Below, in pieces: positions 38,990 to 47,018 of a DNA stretch of 50,375 bases. The DNA is from a virus. Location of the stretch: positions 1 to 50,375 of the IMG/VR virus record IMGVR_UViG_3300007513_000062. One strand, written 5' to 3'. The position numbers were made by a program, and so were the translations under genes. The notes under the pieces are model-generated. The model had not been told where the DNA came from. It did not search any database and was given only the letters and a program-made list of their open reading frames with translations. Numbering within the stretch: position 1 is the stretch's first letter; each line of letters opens with the position of its first letter.

Positions 38990-39242
38990 TACACACTCCA
39001 TTTTTGATAAAGTAAGCGGCCATACGGCCATAGTGTCCTTGTAGTTCCCAACACGTCCCGTTGTTTATTAGGCGCTGAAAAAACACAATGGTCTCTTCAT
39101 CGGTCATGTTTCCGGACTCGTAGTCCATGAACATCGCAACCTCAATCGCGCTATTTTTCTTAGGCGCTCCGTCCCCGGTAATACTCTTAGTATTATTAGA
39201 ACTGATGGAAACTTCTTCTGGACAATTTTGTTCTTTCGTCAT
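38964..39242 (-). CDS. Small phage protein with LQGHYGRMA motif
   Basis: The protein has 92 residues with a GGAGT site, overlapping the transferase-like gene by 26 bases. VFFQRLINNGTCWELQGHYGRMAAYFI is a stretch seen in many short phage proteins; their role is unknown. The first 30 residues are polar and probably disordered. Confidence 0.7.
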   Translation of the reverse strand: MTKEQNCPEEVSISSNNTKSITGDGAPKKNSAIEVAMFMDYESGNMTDEETIVFFQRLINNGTCWELQGHYGRMAAYFIKNGVCNEAVPRND

Positions 39243-39318
39243 TGATTACTCCTTTGGTGGGTTAAATTGGTCGGTCTCGTGCGAGATCTCTCAAGAGGTT
39301 CGTAGGTACGAGGGCATG

Positions 39319-39501
39319 TCCTACCGAACAGTAGACATATTTAGAATAAACAGGGCCAAGTGCGCTCAAGAAGAACTCACTGGCCCTGCTTGGCGAATGC
39401 TATTGGACAAGGCTGGTGACCTTGAAGACTTTTGGGCCCAAGTTGTCCAGCACTTAATAGTAATAGCGAACGCTTCCAACATGAAGCCCGCTAACGCTTG
39501 A
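39319..39501 (+). CDS. Possible small plus-strand protein
   Basis: About 60 residues from an ATG at 39319, reading MSYRTVDIFRINRAKCAQEE then a helical end. It lies in a gap of the minus-strand genes where no minus frame is open, and the frame stays protein-like for some 20 codons further upstream without a clear start. The ribosome site is weak. It overlaps the convergent gene's stop by 11 bases. Confidence 0.4.
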   Translation, partial: SYRTVDIFRINRAKCAQEELTGPAWRMLLDKAGDLEDFWAQVVQHLIVIANASNMKPANA

Positions 39502-39820
39502 GAATGTCCTCAACCTCGCCCCTTGAGTTAACCGCCGTTAACGTGAAGGCGGTCAGTTCTTCAGGGATCACCTTGGCCGGTTCGTAGCCAAAGTAATACC
39601 GTGGGCTGTGTTGGAACATAAGGGAGCCTTGTGTACCCGTAGCCTTCTCGGTTACGGCCACAAACGGGGCAAGGAAACCGTCAACAACGAACCTCTCTTG
39701 AAGCTCTTGGGTGGTCCACACCTCGCCGTACTCCTCCTCTAAAGCCCCCCGATCCCTCGGGGAGCCATTTATCTTCTCTACAAGATCACGTCTTGTCTGT
39801 AGGTCTTTTTCCAGTTCCAT
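39491..39820 (-). CDS. Small protein, unknown
   Basis: The protein has 109 residues. The ATG at 39820 is chosen because AAGGAAGG precedes it; the longer frame has no site. It has a helical N-terminus and a strand-rich C-terminal half (PFVAVTEKATGTQGSLMFQH). It overlaps the end of the next gene upstream. The function is unknown. Confidence 0.58.
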   Translation of the reverse strand: MELEKDLQTRRDLVEKINGSPRDRGALEEEYGEVWTTQELQERFVVDGFLAPFVAVTEKATGTQGSLMFQHSPRYYFGYEPAKVIPEELTAFTLTAVNSRGEVEDILKR

Positions 39821-40514
39821 GCCTTCCTTCTCCTTTTCTTCCCTTACAGCAGATCTCCCCATCATCATCAACGTACCAACCACGCTCAGCCCACACAGGG
39901 CCAATCAGGGGGAGGTCGTCACATTTGTGGTGCTCCTGCCAGGGACGTTGCTTTGCCCCGTTCTTGAGGCGCTCCCAGTTCTTACCGAAATTTTCTTCAC
40001 CATGAGCCATAACCTCTTTCCACTTTTCTGAGTAGTCGGTTACCGGCATCTGTAGCTGGCGCACCGGCCAGCCGACGCAGCTAGGGTCCATTACGTACAT
40101 GTGATACTGGTTTGCGGTGTCAAGAAGCTCTGCCTGGGGAGGGTACATTTGCATTCCCCAACAAGCCGTTCCACAAAGTTCTGATTTGATTCTGTAGAAA
40201 TCTCTCCAGTCCTGCCACGGCTCCCTCGTATTAAGCTTTAATGAAAGCTCCACAATTTGTGGCCAGTTCTGTAGCCCAAGCTCTTCAACCATTTGTTTAT
40301 GGGTAACCCCCTCCGGCAAACCCTTGCCTTGGCGGGTATGATCCCTTGGTGGGTAGTCGTAGACGAGCACTTGACACTTATCGTTAACCCAAACCTCTGT
40401 GGTTCGGACCATAGCGTCAATGGGCTCCGGCCAGTCAGTCCCCATCTGCTTACCGGGCCACAGTGGCTCCCAGTAATCGTCCGGCATTTGGACGTGTTTA
40501 TGTTTCTTCGTCAT
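39786..40514 (-). CDS. DUF7694-like phage protein
   Basis: The protein has 242 residues. The central stretch (DWRDFYRIKSELCGTACWG, QYHMYVMDP) matches a phage domain of unknown function that I recall as DUF7694. The C-terminus is basic with CC and Gly-rich residues. The start lies inside the end of the small membrane gene at 40498. Confidence 0.62.
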   Translation of the reverse strand: MTKKHKHVQMPDDYWEPLWPGKQMGTDWPEPIDAMVRTTEVWVNDKCQVLVYDYPPRDHTRQGKGLPEGVTHKQMVEELGLQNWPQIVELSLKLNTREPWQDWRDFYRIKSELCGTACWGMQMYPPQAELLDTANQYHMYVMDPSCVGWPVRQLQMPVTDYSEKWKEVMAHGEENFGKNWERLKNGAKQRPWQEHHKCDDLPLIGPVWAERGWYVDDDGEICCKGRKGEGRHGTGKRPTDKT

Positions 40515-40599
40515 CGTCGGTATCCTCGTACTTGATATTGAAGTAAATAAAAGCCACTCCGGCGGCTATAATCAGCACGGAGATAAATAGGTCACCCAT
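40498..40599 (-). CDS. Small membrane protein, 33 residues
   Basis: ATG at 40599 with a strong GGAGG site five bases upstream, then one membrane segment (LFISVLIIAAGVAFIYF) and an acidic tail ending in TAA at 40498-40500. It overlaps the next gene start by 17 bases, so translation is coupled. The function is unknown. Confidence 0.68.
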   Translation of the reverse strand: MGDLFISVLIIAAGVAFIYFNIKYEDTDDDEET

Positions 40600-40651
40600 C
40601 AAGGCCTCCCGGCAGGACAAAGCCTGCACAGGAGACCCTATGGGGATTTCT

Positions 40652-42199
40652 TTATAAATCAACTGTTGCGTTGTCTTGCGGCGCTTCTAGCTCCGCAAGG
40701 TGCTCTGCAGCAAGGAAGTCGATTAGATCTCGAAGCTCTGAAATTGAATAGGGCTTCTTTTTCGTTCCACGACTATGGATGTACTTATGACATTCATAGC
40801 AAACTGGAATGAGATCATTTACATGGTCAACCGTGTGCTCCTCACCATTCTTTGTATGGATCGGATTAACGTGGTGAACTTGGATGTATCTTTCGACAAG
40901 AGCCCCTAACTTGTGGTCTTTCCCGGGCGCATAGTCACACACCTGACAAACACAACCGTAGTGCTCCAAGCAAGCTGCTCGGGCCTTTGGACAGCGCTCA
41001 TACTTGGTGAGCTTTACATCCTTAGCCTTGCCCTCCTTGAATATATATTTTCGGAGGAGCTTATGCTTCTGCTCACATTCTAGAGTAAACCCGTATTCAT
41101 GCGCCCCCTCGTAAGCGGGCTCAGCATCGGGATTACAAATTACAGGCTCTATCCAACGTGTAACCATGACCCTCAACGGCTTTCCGTTGAAGGTTGAGTT
41201 TTCCCATAACTCGTACGGAATCCACTCTCCTGATTGCTCGTGGCCATCGGGGAACTTTTTAGCGCCAGTCCAGTAACGATGGTCGTGACCACGTCTCCAT
41301 CTGCGCTTCTTTTCCCACGAGAACCCGGGGCCGCTAGTAACACTTCTTTCTTCGCGTTCACCAAGATAAGTAATGTTTCTACCGCTAACCCTTCCGAGCA
41401 TTGTTTTGTAGTGTCGAGCTTTCTTGCTTTTTGGTTTCTTGCAGTTCTTCAGCTTAGTCCGCCACTTACGTCTTTCGTTCTGAGCCTTTTCATCCTTCCT
41501 AAGGCTAGGGGACTCAGTTTGTAAGTACATAAGCATTGCAGCAAAGACCCTGTATATATGCATAAAGGTCTCGCCGTTCTGTATGTTCTTACTGGTCTCA
41601 AGATCAACGCCGGGGGACGATGCGTTGCGCTCAGGGTTCCCGCACACGAAGGAGACATAGTCACCAACACAGTCGTGATCCCTGAAGCAATTGACGAGAT
41701 TCAGCTTAAAGAAATACTTGGAGCCAAACTCGCCGTCCTTCCCTTCGGCATGGATAAAGAACAAAAGCGTATCTACGTCTGGGTCTGTATTATCACGTAA
41801 TACGTAGAATCCAGATATGGGGTAGTAGCATTCGTCATACAGGCTCCACAGCTTCCAACCGCTCTTTCGGAGGTTGGTGTAGAAGCATGGGAAAGGCATC
41901 TTTCGTAGCTCTTCTAGCCCTACTCTACTTACGTCTGTAGCGTCTAACTTTTCCTGCATGATTCTGGGCATACAGAAAATCTGCTGGCCCCACTTTTTAT
42001 AGTCAAGCATGCAGTGGACTTCGTTCTTGAAGACCTCGTCAAACTTTCCTTGTACAAATTCGGTCGCAAGCCAGTCAGCAATAGCGTCATTGCTCATGCC
42101 TGCTTCACTTATATGGGTTGCTACTTCGAGCGCCCGATTAACATCGGGCTGCCACTTTTGTAGCCAGTCGAAATGGGGCTCTGGGTATGAAGGGTCCAT
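40652..42199 (-). CDS. HNH-nuclease-domain protein with AcrVA2-like N-terminal region
   Basis: The protein has 515 residues; the ATG overlaps the previous stop (TAATG). The C-terminal 110 residues carry an HNH nuclease module: CVCQVCDY, QVHHVNPIH, DHVNDLIPVCYECHK. The N-terminal 370 residues show the pattern (LEELRKMPFPCFYTNL, GFYVLRDN, VFAAMLMYLQT, a basic WRRGHDH segment) that I associate with AcrVA2-type anti-CRISPR relatives. That link is from memory and uncertain. A role in DNA cleavage or host interference is inferred. Confidence 0.62.
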   Translation of the reverse strand: MDPSYPEPHFDWLQKWQPDVNRALEVATHISEAGMSNDAIADWLATEFVQGKFDEVFKNEVHCMLDYKKWGQQIFCMPRIMQEKLDATDVSRVGLEELRKMPFPCFYTNLRKSGWKLWSLYDECYYPISGFYVLRDNTDPDVDTLLFFIHAEGKDGEFGSKYFFKLNLVNCFRDHDCVGDYVSFVCGNPERNASSPGVDLETSKNIQNGETFMHIYRVFAAMLMYLQTESPSLRKDEKAQNERRKWRTKLKNCKKPKSKKARHYKTMLGRVSGRNITYLGEREERSVTSGPGFSWEKKRRWRRGHDHRYWTGAKKFPDGHEQSGEWIPYELWENSTFNGKPLRVMVTRWIEPVICNPDAEPAYEGAHEYGFTLECEQKHKLLRKYIFKEGKAKDVKLTKYERCPKARAACLEHYGCVCQVCDYAPGKDHKLGALVERYIQVHHVNPIHTKNGEEHTVDHVNDLIPVCYECHKYIHSRGTKKKPYSISELRDLIDFLAAEHLAELEAPQDNATVDL

Positions 42200-42534
42200 T
42201 ATTCTGAAGCCCACCCAAAGAACAGGTAGATCCGCTGATCTTCAGCGAGCTTCTGTTTCTTTTCATATCCCCTGGAGGTATCAGTTATGTCGATACAGCC
42301 AGCGGGCCCCCATTTATCATCGACCCTCGGGTCACCGTTATCCACCAATTGGTTGGCGAATTCGTAAGCATCCTTACCTTTTGGCAAGGTTATTAGATTA
42401 AATTTGTCCTTCTCAGCAATTGATCCGGTATAGCCTTCGTGCCCATGAGCGTAACTCGCTTCCTGGACGGCGCACCTAAAAGCCTTTTCAGGCTCCACCC
42501 CAATAGCTTCAGTGAAGAACACCGCTGCTCCCAT
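42199..42534 (-). CDS. Widespread small phage protein, unknown
   Basis: The protein has 111 residues. The ATG at 42534 is chosen because GGAGG lies four bases upstream. The pattern MGAAVFFTEAIGV, AFRCAVQEASYAHGHEGYTG and SIAEKDKF is one I recognise from many phage and plasmid proteins without known function. It overlaps the HNH gene start. Confidence 0.68.
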   Translation of the reverse strand: MGAAVFFTEAIGVEPEKAFRCAVQEASYAHGHEGYTGSIAEKDKFNLITLPKGKDAYEFANQLVDNGDPRVDDKWGPAGCIDITDTSRGYEKKQKLAEDQRIYLFFGWASE

Positions 42535-42542
42535 GATACCTC

Positions 42543-42689
42543 CTATTTTCTGTGTCTCAGTCTCAGCATTCGTCTTAGAGAGCGCCACCACCGTTTAATG
42601 AGTCGGCCAAGCGCTTTGAATTTATCTCCCAACCAGAGAATGGTTTGAGCCAGTTCTTGGGCAGATTGTTTATCGTGGATGATTGGCAT
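42543..42689 (-). CDS. Small basic protein, 48 residues
   Basis: ATG at 42689 after GGAGG, TAG at 42543-42545. The C-terminal half is very basic with Trp and Leu (LIKRWWRSLRRMLRLRHRK), suggesting RNA, DNA or membrane binding. It lies between two genes with matching direction. The function is unknown. Confidence 0.6.
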   Translation of the reverse strand: MPIIHDKQSAQELAQTILWLGDKFKALGRLIKRWWRSLRRMLRLRHRK

Positions 42690-42991
42690 TATGCGACCTC
42701 CTTCTTTTTTCTATAACGCTCTCTCGCGTTCTTGTTAGAGCACGTCCTGGAGCAGTACTTAGACCGCTCCCTGGAAGGGCTTTCACAAGAACGCCAAGCG
42801 CATAGGTCTTGTTTTATTACCGCATCATACCTTACCTCAATTACTTGAGCAGGCCTATCAGCGAGTGGAGGTCTTTTCGAGCACCTATTATACCAGCACT
42901 CCTTTGCCGCAGCAGGGAGCCGAGCGCCTGGGCAGTGTCTACCACATACCCAGGTATCAAAAGTTACCCATCTGGCTTCTTGTCGTCGCAT
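42689..42991 (-). CDS. Small zinc-finger-like protein
   Basis: The protein has about 100 residues from the ATG at 42991. It has many Cys (CGRHC, CWYNRC, then CAWRSC and YCSRTC) and ends in a basic helix NARERYRKKK, as in short phage zinc-finger proteins. It probably binds nucleic acid. Confidence 0.6.
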   Translation of the reverse strand: MRRQEARWVTFDTWVCGRHCPGARLPAAAKECWYNRCSKRPPLADRPAQVIEVRYDAVIKQDLCAWRSCESPSRERSKYCSRTCSNKNARERYRKKKEVA

Positions 42992-43434
42992 GGTTTCCAA
43001 TCCTTAAGGGGCACAACTTCTCGTTGAACCGAAGCTATCTCATTGAGGCAGTCTTCGAACTTCTTCTCTATTGTTATGAATTCTCGCACCCTCTCTAAAT
43101 ATCTAGAGAGCACTTCTCCATTTGAGTTCACGGGAACGATATATCCAAAATCGTTGTCCGTGTTTAATTCGTATACTTCGTTGTCCCACCCGATGACTAT
43201 ACCCGCAGTGTACTCATCTCCGTGGCCTTGTAGGGCTTTGAATCTGACCCCTGCGTTTGCAGCCGCGCATAGAGCATCGTTGAGGCCGTAGTTTGCTTCG
43301 TAAAACGTATAGACTATTCCCCCGGAGGGGGTGCGATCCTCATCCTCACCGTCATGGAGCAGGTCGCTGTGTTCGGGGATCTTGTCTATATCGTCTGGAT
43401 GAAACGTAACTTGGAGCCAGCATCGGTCACCCAT
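42964..43434 (-). CDS. Phage accessory protein, unknown
   Basis: The protein has 156 residues from the ATG at 43434; a GTG at 43491 would add 19 residues and abuts the upstream gene. CWLQVTFHPDDIDKIPEH at the start and GIVYTFYEANYG later look like a compact alpha/beta domain. It overlaps the zinc-finger gene. No family is recognised. Confidence 0.57.
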   Translation of the reverse strand: MGDRCWLQVTFHPDDIDKIPEHSDLLHDGEDEDRTPSGGIVYTFYEANYGLNDALCAAANAGVRFKALQGHGDEYTAGIVIGWDNEVYELNTDNDFGYIVPVNSNGEVLSRYLERVREFITIEKKFEDCLNEIASVQREVVPLKDWKPCDDKKPDG

Positions 43435-43494
43435 AATGCTTCTGCTCACAATCTGAAGAGGATACGCCCACCAACTGGGATGTACTGGCACGCA

Positions 43495-43731
43495 TTACTC
43501 AGCGACCATCATCATAGGTGAGGCAAACGGGCATGCTGGGCAGCCGAGGTACGTTCCTTTTCCCTTGCCGCCTTTAAGGAGCGGCTGTTCTAGGCTAAGC
43601 GATATTTCCATAAGTTGCTTACAGCCACAGTTCGGGCAGCCTTCTTTGGCTACTTTCTCTGGGGCCGGTTTAGCAACAGGGGTACTTGTTGGTTTCCCAT
43701 CAGGGAGACCGTAGTCCCTATTAAAGTCCAT
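43495..43731 (-). CDS. Small zinc-ribbon protein
   Basis: The protein has 78 residues with a GGAGG site. CPNCGC and CPAC lie about 30 residues apart, forming a probable zinc ribbon after a disordered Pro-rich start. The partner is unknown. Confidence 0.65.
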   Translation of the reverse strand: MDFNRDYGLPDGKPTSTPVAKPAPEKVAKEGCPNCGCKQLMEISLSLEQPLLKGGKGKGTYLGCPACPFASPMMMVAE

Positions 43732-43740
43732 TGTTTCCTC

Positions 43741-44022
43741 CTAGCTGTTTGTGGACAGGACAGGGAATGTCCAGTCCTCGTGGTCGTTGGAACCAGTGGT
43801 CACGCCCCCAAACAGGGCACCACCGTTGTTTCCTTCATCGTCTTGAGAAGGGAAGACGTATGACCCGTCTTCGAACTCAATGACAAGAGGCCTATGGTAC
43901 CAGTCCATCGATTCAGCCTCTTCGCTTGTTAGGTATCGAACAGCGGATACACGCTTACCGTGTAACCGTTCATGTGCGTAGTTGGTCCAGTAAGAATCTT
44001 GCTCTTCTCTTGGTATTGTCAT
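43741..44022 (-). CDS. Small phage protein with MDWYHRPLVIEFEDG pattern
   Basis: The protein has 93 residues. The segment VSAVRYLTSEEAESMDWYHR followed by PLVIEFEDGSYVFP is common in small phage proteins. The rest is acidic and Gly-rich. The ATG overlaps the preceding stop. The function is unknown. Confidence 0.65.
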   Translation of the reverse strand: MTIPREEQDSYWTNYAHERLHGKRVSAVRYLTSEEAESMDWYHRPLVIEFEDGSYVFPSQDDEGNNGGALFGGVTTGSNDHEDWTFPVLSTNS

Positions 44023-44423
44023 TTCTTCCCTCCAAATTGTTTATCTACTTTCCTAAGCCAGTCCCAATCAATGGCGCTACAGATCTCGTTGTCACTAAGC
44101 TCGTGACCTTCCTCTGTGGCGGCATCTAGGACCATAACGACGGCTCCGACCGCCTCTTTTTCTAGGTGGTCGATATACTCGCCCATATCCGACTTGGCAT
44201 CATCCACCCCCACGGCGTAGGCCTCGTGGATGACGTACTCAAGCATCCTATGGATGCCCTCAATGGGCTCACCCGAAGCGGTTACCTCGTTGTGCAATGT
44301 CTCTTCGAAGTCCTCTAGGTAGGGGTACTTCTCGTAGATTTTGTCGTACAGCGCCGCCAGGGGGGTGTCCCCTGTCACGTAGTCAGGCGGGTCTTGGTCG
44401 TTTGGTGATTTAGTCATCATCAA
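44019..44423 (-). CDS. Acidic helical protein, unknown
   Basis: The protein has 134 residues, acidic and helical (YEKYPYLEDFEETLHNEV, EYIDHLEKEAVGAVVMVLD). It overlaps its neighbours on both sides. No motif is recognised. Confidence 0.58.
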   Translation of the reverse strand: MMMTKSPNDQDPPDYVTGDTPLAALYDKIYEKYPYLEDFEETLHNEVTASGEPIEGIHRMLEYVIHEAYAVGVDDAKSDMGEYIDHLEKEAVGAVVMVLDAATEEGHELSDNEICSAIDWDWLRKVDKQFGGKK

Positions 44424-44607
44424 ACCCCACTACTTTGTAGCCCTTGTCTTCTATAAACTCGATGGCTTCTTGCTCTATAGCGTCACCAACCATGTTTGCG
44501 TCGTAGTCTTTACTTGTCCCGTCCGGGTGGTTGTCTACCCACCCAAGAGACTCCGCGAACTCCAGGGTCTCCCCGAAGCATTCATAGTTATATATTTTCT
44601 CTGTCAT
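44410..44607 (-). CDS. Small acidic protein, unknown
   Basis: The protein has 65 residues. The ATG at 44607 is chosen because GGATGAG precedes it. It has a beta-alpha look (KIYNYECFGETLEFAESLG) with an acidic end. It overlaps the start of the next gene and the end of the previous one. Confidence 0.55.
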   Translation of the reverse strand: MTEKIYNYECFGETLEFAESLGWVDNHPDGTSKDYDANMVGDAIEQEAIEFIEDKGYKVVGFDDD

Positions 44608-44813
44608 ACACTCATCCTTTCGTTCGTTACTTCTGACTGATACCAGCGGAGTTCCGCCCGGTTTATCCATTGGCTCTTGCATTCCGCGCATGAGCAACGT
44701 TCATATGCCTCCGTCATGGGAGGCTCTTCGTCATTGCCTAGCCCTTCGCTTTCGATATTATCGCTAGCGCAGACCGGGCATCTCTTAGGGATTACGGTGT
44801 CCTCAAAACTCAC
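44604..44813 (-). CDS. Small zinc-ribbon protein
   Basis: The protein has 69 residues, starting with GTG inside the stop region of the preceding gene. CPVC and CSCAEC are spaced as in a zinc ribbon. It is another of several small Cys-rich proteins in this block. Confidence 0.6.
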   Translation of the reverse strand: MSFEDTVIPKRCPVCASDNIESEGLGNDEEPPMTEAYERCSCAECKSQWINRAELRWYQSEVTNERMSV

Positions 44814-45225
44814 AGGGTGTACTCATCGGGTCACCGAGGTCATTCAGGGTCTCACTCACCCAAGTAAGTAGGTCGCAGTGTTCAATTTTATTGGGTGTGA
44901 CCACCGCTGCGAGGCCCACCACGTACCTGTACTTTTCCGCGCCTGACTCCATGAACGTGATGGACCAGCCATCAGCAATATGCGGCTGAATCTCTTCGTA
45001 GATATCTAGGTCGAAACACTCATCGTAATCCTCATCCCATTTACAGTTCGGGATGCTCCCACAGTCACTGTTAGTCCCAAAAAGGAACCCATAGAGTTTA
45101 CCGTGCTCCTCTGTTTCGCGGGTGATGACCTCTGCTTCAGAGACCTGCTCAGCCCACCGGAGGAACACCGCCTCGTCTTTAACTTTCACGTAACTCGTTC
45201 GAGCCGTTGCGTAATAATTTGCCAT
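44803..45225 (-). CDS. Phage accessory protein, unknown
   Basis: The protein has 140 residues. The ATG at 45225 is chosen because GGAGG is five bases upstream. It has a mixed fold with an acidic centre (DEDYDECFDLDIYEEI) and a C-terminal HCDLLTWVSETLNDLGD. No family is recognised. Confidence 0.58.
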   Translation of the reverse strand: MANYYATARTSYVKVKDEAVFLRWAEQVSEAEVITRETEEHGKLYGFLFGTNSDCGSIPNCKWDEDYDECFDLDIYEEIQPHIADGWSITFMESGAEKYRYVVGLAAVVTPNKIEHCDLLTWVSETLNDLGDPMSTPCEF

Positions 45226-45234
45226 ACGGCACCT

Positions 45235-45275
45235 CCTCAAAAGAAGGTGCCCGGTATTACACCCCGGACACCTGT
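45235..45275 (-). terminator. Terminator after the first of two paralogous genes
   Basis: In minus sense AGGTG-CCGG pairs with CCGG-CACCT across one unpaired base on each side, followed by TTCTTTT. It lies 3' of the gene at 45282-45764. Confidence 0.65.
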
Positions 45276-45281
45276 TAGTAG

Positions 45282-45764
45282 TTATTTTTCTTCTTCTGTG
45301 CGCGTTACAATCTTTTTGCGCACCATAGCCCAGGAAGCGTCAGCCGCGTGGGCGTTTGCCTGTGGGTACGGACACGATTCCCCCGAATAGACGGGGGAGG
45401 TCTCTTTAGGAACAAACTCGAAGGTCGCCTTCACGGCCTTCCCATCGGTAGACCAATCGTTGTACCAGATCTGGGCATCAACCCACACCACCAGCGGCAC
45501 CATATCCTCAAATTTTGGGTTGCCTATGTCACCGCGTGCGTACTCCCCAATTTCATGGTTCGGGAAGCGCTCCTGCGCCTCCGCTTTACTATGAAACACC
45601 TCATGGTCACTGTACCCGTCAAAACGCTCTACGTGGTCGTCCCACTCTTCTTCGGTCATTATGGGCTGGTAATACGTGCCGAACACGTCGTGTAGCCCTG
45701 ACTCTTTGTAGTACGCTTTTCTTGCAAGGTAGTCTTTTTGCTTTTCACCTACATTACGTCTCAT
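45282..45764 (-). CDS. Small accessory protein, paralogue of the next gene
   Basis: The protein has 160 residues. It shares a pattern with its neighbour at 45764: YYQP, then an HSKxEAxxxFP segment, GDIGNPKFEDMVPLVVWV. This repeated arrangement means the two genes arose by duplication. The C-terminus is Lys-rich. The function is unknown. The start overlaps the previous stop. Confidence 0.6.
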   Translation of the reverse strand: MRRNVGEKQKDYLARKAYYKESGLHDVFGTYYQPIMTEEEWDDHVERFDGYSDHEVFHSKAEAQERFPNHEIGEYARGDIGNPKFEDMVPLVVWVDAQIWYNDWSTDGKAVKATFEFVPKETSPVYSGESCPYPQANAHAADASWAMVRKKIVTRTEEEK

Positions 45765-46126
45765 TACTTTTGCCCCACAACCTTTACTGGTTGACCCCGT
45801 CGGTCCATCACAGTGAAGAATGAATGGGCGGCAGCAACGCTATCGAGTAGGAAAGTCCGCAGGTCCCAATCTCTACGTTCCGGCCTGTCTCTAGCGGGCA
45901 CCCACACCACAACGGGTGTGTGGTCCACAAACCTAGGACCCTCAATGTCCCCACCAGAGAACGTCTTAATCTCACAGTCGGGAAAGGAGTCCCGGCAAGC
46001 CTCCTTACTGTGATAGACATCGAAAGATGTTAGTTGACCCTCGGGGAGTTCCCCATCCACTAACGCTGGTTGGTAGTACTCTCCGTATACCTCATATAGT
46101 TTTGATGTGTTGTCTGTGTATGACAC
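45764..46126 (-). CDS. Small accessory protein, paralogue of the previous gene
   Basis: The protein has 120 residues with YYQP, VYHSKEACRDSFPDCEI, GDIEGPRFVDHTPVVVWV. It matches the gene at 45282 in the same order of motifs. It lies head to tail with that gene, with a one-base stop/start overlap. The function is unknown. Confidence 0.6.
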   Translation of the reverse strand: MSYTDNTSKLYEVYGEYYQPALVDGELPEGQLTSFDVYHSKEACRDSFPDCEIKTFSGGDIEGPRFVDHTPVVVWVPARDRPERRDWDLRTFLLDSVAAAHSFFTVMDRRGQPVKVVGQK

Positions 46127-46173
46127 TTCATTTTCATTCCTTCGGTACGCTGGGGCCGCACCCTTTAGGTCCC

Positions 46174-46193
46174 CGGGGCGTTTTCCCGCCCCG
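46174..46193 (-). repeat. GC-rich hairpin
   Basis: CGGGGCG pairs with CGCCCCG around a short T-rich loop, between two small genes. It lacks a T run in either direction and may only pause transcription. Confidence 0.4.
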
Positions 46194-46203
46194 TGCCTAG
46201 CAC

Positions 46204-46386
46204 CTAGAGTTCATCTCCATCGCTAAGAGCTTCTTCATCTAAAGCCCGTTGCTCTATGTAGTCCCTAAAGGGCATACATTTGTGCCCCGGCTTCTCAGCG
46301 TAGGCTACGTAGTCCATTAGGATGGCCATGATCGAATGCTCGTTCCATCCCATGCGATCTCTATATTCGTTAATTAGTTCTTCCAT
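46204..46386 (-). CDS. Small phage protein, unknown
   Basis: The protein has 60 residues, with the common form ELINEYRDRMGWNEHSIMAI followed by an acidic end. Short helical proteins like this are frequent in phages without known role. It has a GGAGG site. Confidence 0.6.
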   Translation of the reverse strand: MEELINEYRDRMGWNEHSIMAILMDYVAYAEKPGHKCMPFRDYIEQRALDEEALSDGDEL

Positions 46387-46395
46387 TAATCCTCC

Positions 46396-46653
46396 CTACC
46401 AGTCCCACGTTGGAAGTAGTTCTGGGTCTTCGTTACAGTCCCTGTCGAATAGGAGCAGGGTACATTCAGCTTCGTATGCCAGCGTCAGGGCTGGCGTGAT
46501 CCACTCTGGGACACCATCTCCGGGTTCTGAAACCCACACCACAACACCGTATTCAAACGGTACAGCGCGGAGACCTCCGAAGTCCGGGTCCTGGTTTGGC
46601 ATGTGCGCCGTTGAGAGCGCCAGTACCTTTTCAACGTATGAGTGCATTTGCAT
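46396..46653 (-). CDS. Small protein, weakly like the 45-46 kb paralogues
   Basis: The protein has 85 residues. FGGLRAVPFEYGVVVWVSEP resembles the GDI-x-x-P-x-F-x-D-x-x-P-x-VVWV segment of the two paralogues at 45.3-46.1 kb, but the similarity is short. It abuts the next gene. The function is unknown. Confidence 0.55.
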   Translation of the reverse strand: MQMHSYVEKVLALSTAHMPNQDPDFGGLRAVPFEYGVVVWVSEPGDGVPEWITPALTLAYEAECTLLLFDRDCNEDPELLPTWDW

Positions 46654-46943
46654 TAGTAGTCCTCAGGCAGAAGAATTGTCGTCACTGAGCGATCCCATTC
46701 AGTGATGACCCAGAACTTAGTTCCGTTTTCCGCGTGGTAGACTGACAGCAGCCGCTCGCCGTTCTTTAGAGCGGCATCGTTAGACTTGCTGTCCTCATCG
46801 CAGCAGTCGCCCCAGTCGCCCATTCGGTGCCGCCCTAGTGCGCTCTGTGCTTCTTTAGTGTGCGCGTCACCGAGGGTGTTCGCGAAATTTGCGGTTGTCA
46901 CAATCTGCCCAAGCTTGAACAGTTGCCGTTGGATGTCTTCCAC
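46653..46943 (-). CDS. Widespread plasmid/phage protein, unknown
   Basis: The protein has 96 residues. The stretch GRHRMGDWGDCCDEDSKSND followed by LLSVYHAENGTKFWVITEWDRSVTTILLPEDY is a pattern I recognise from many plasmid-borne and phage proteins of unknown function. The match is strong through the C-terminal half. Confidence 0.72.
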   Translation of the reverse strand: MEDIQRQLFKLGQIVTTANFANTLGDAHTKEAQSALGRHRMGDWGDCCDEDSKSNDAALKNGERLLSVYHAENGTKFWVITEWDRSVTTILLPEDY

Positions 46944-46962
46944 GGGTTACTCCTTTGGTAAA

Positions 46963-46992
46963 AAAGAAGCGGGGGAAAATGATTTCCCCCGC
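46963..46992 (-). terminator. Terminator after the 259-residue gene
   Basis: In minus sense GCGGGGGAAA pairs with TTTCCCCCGC and a T-rich run follows. It ends the gene at 47019-47795. Confidence 0.8.
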
Positions 46993-47018
46993 CCCGGTTT
47001 GTTTAATGATTTACTCAG

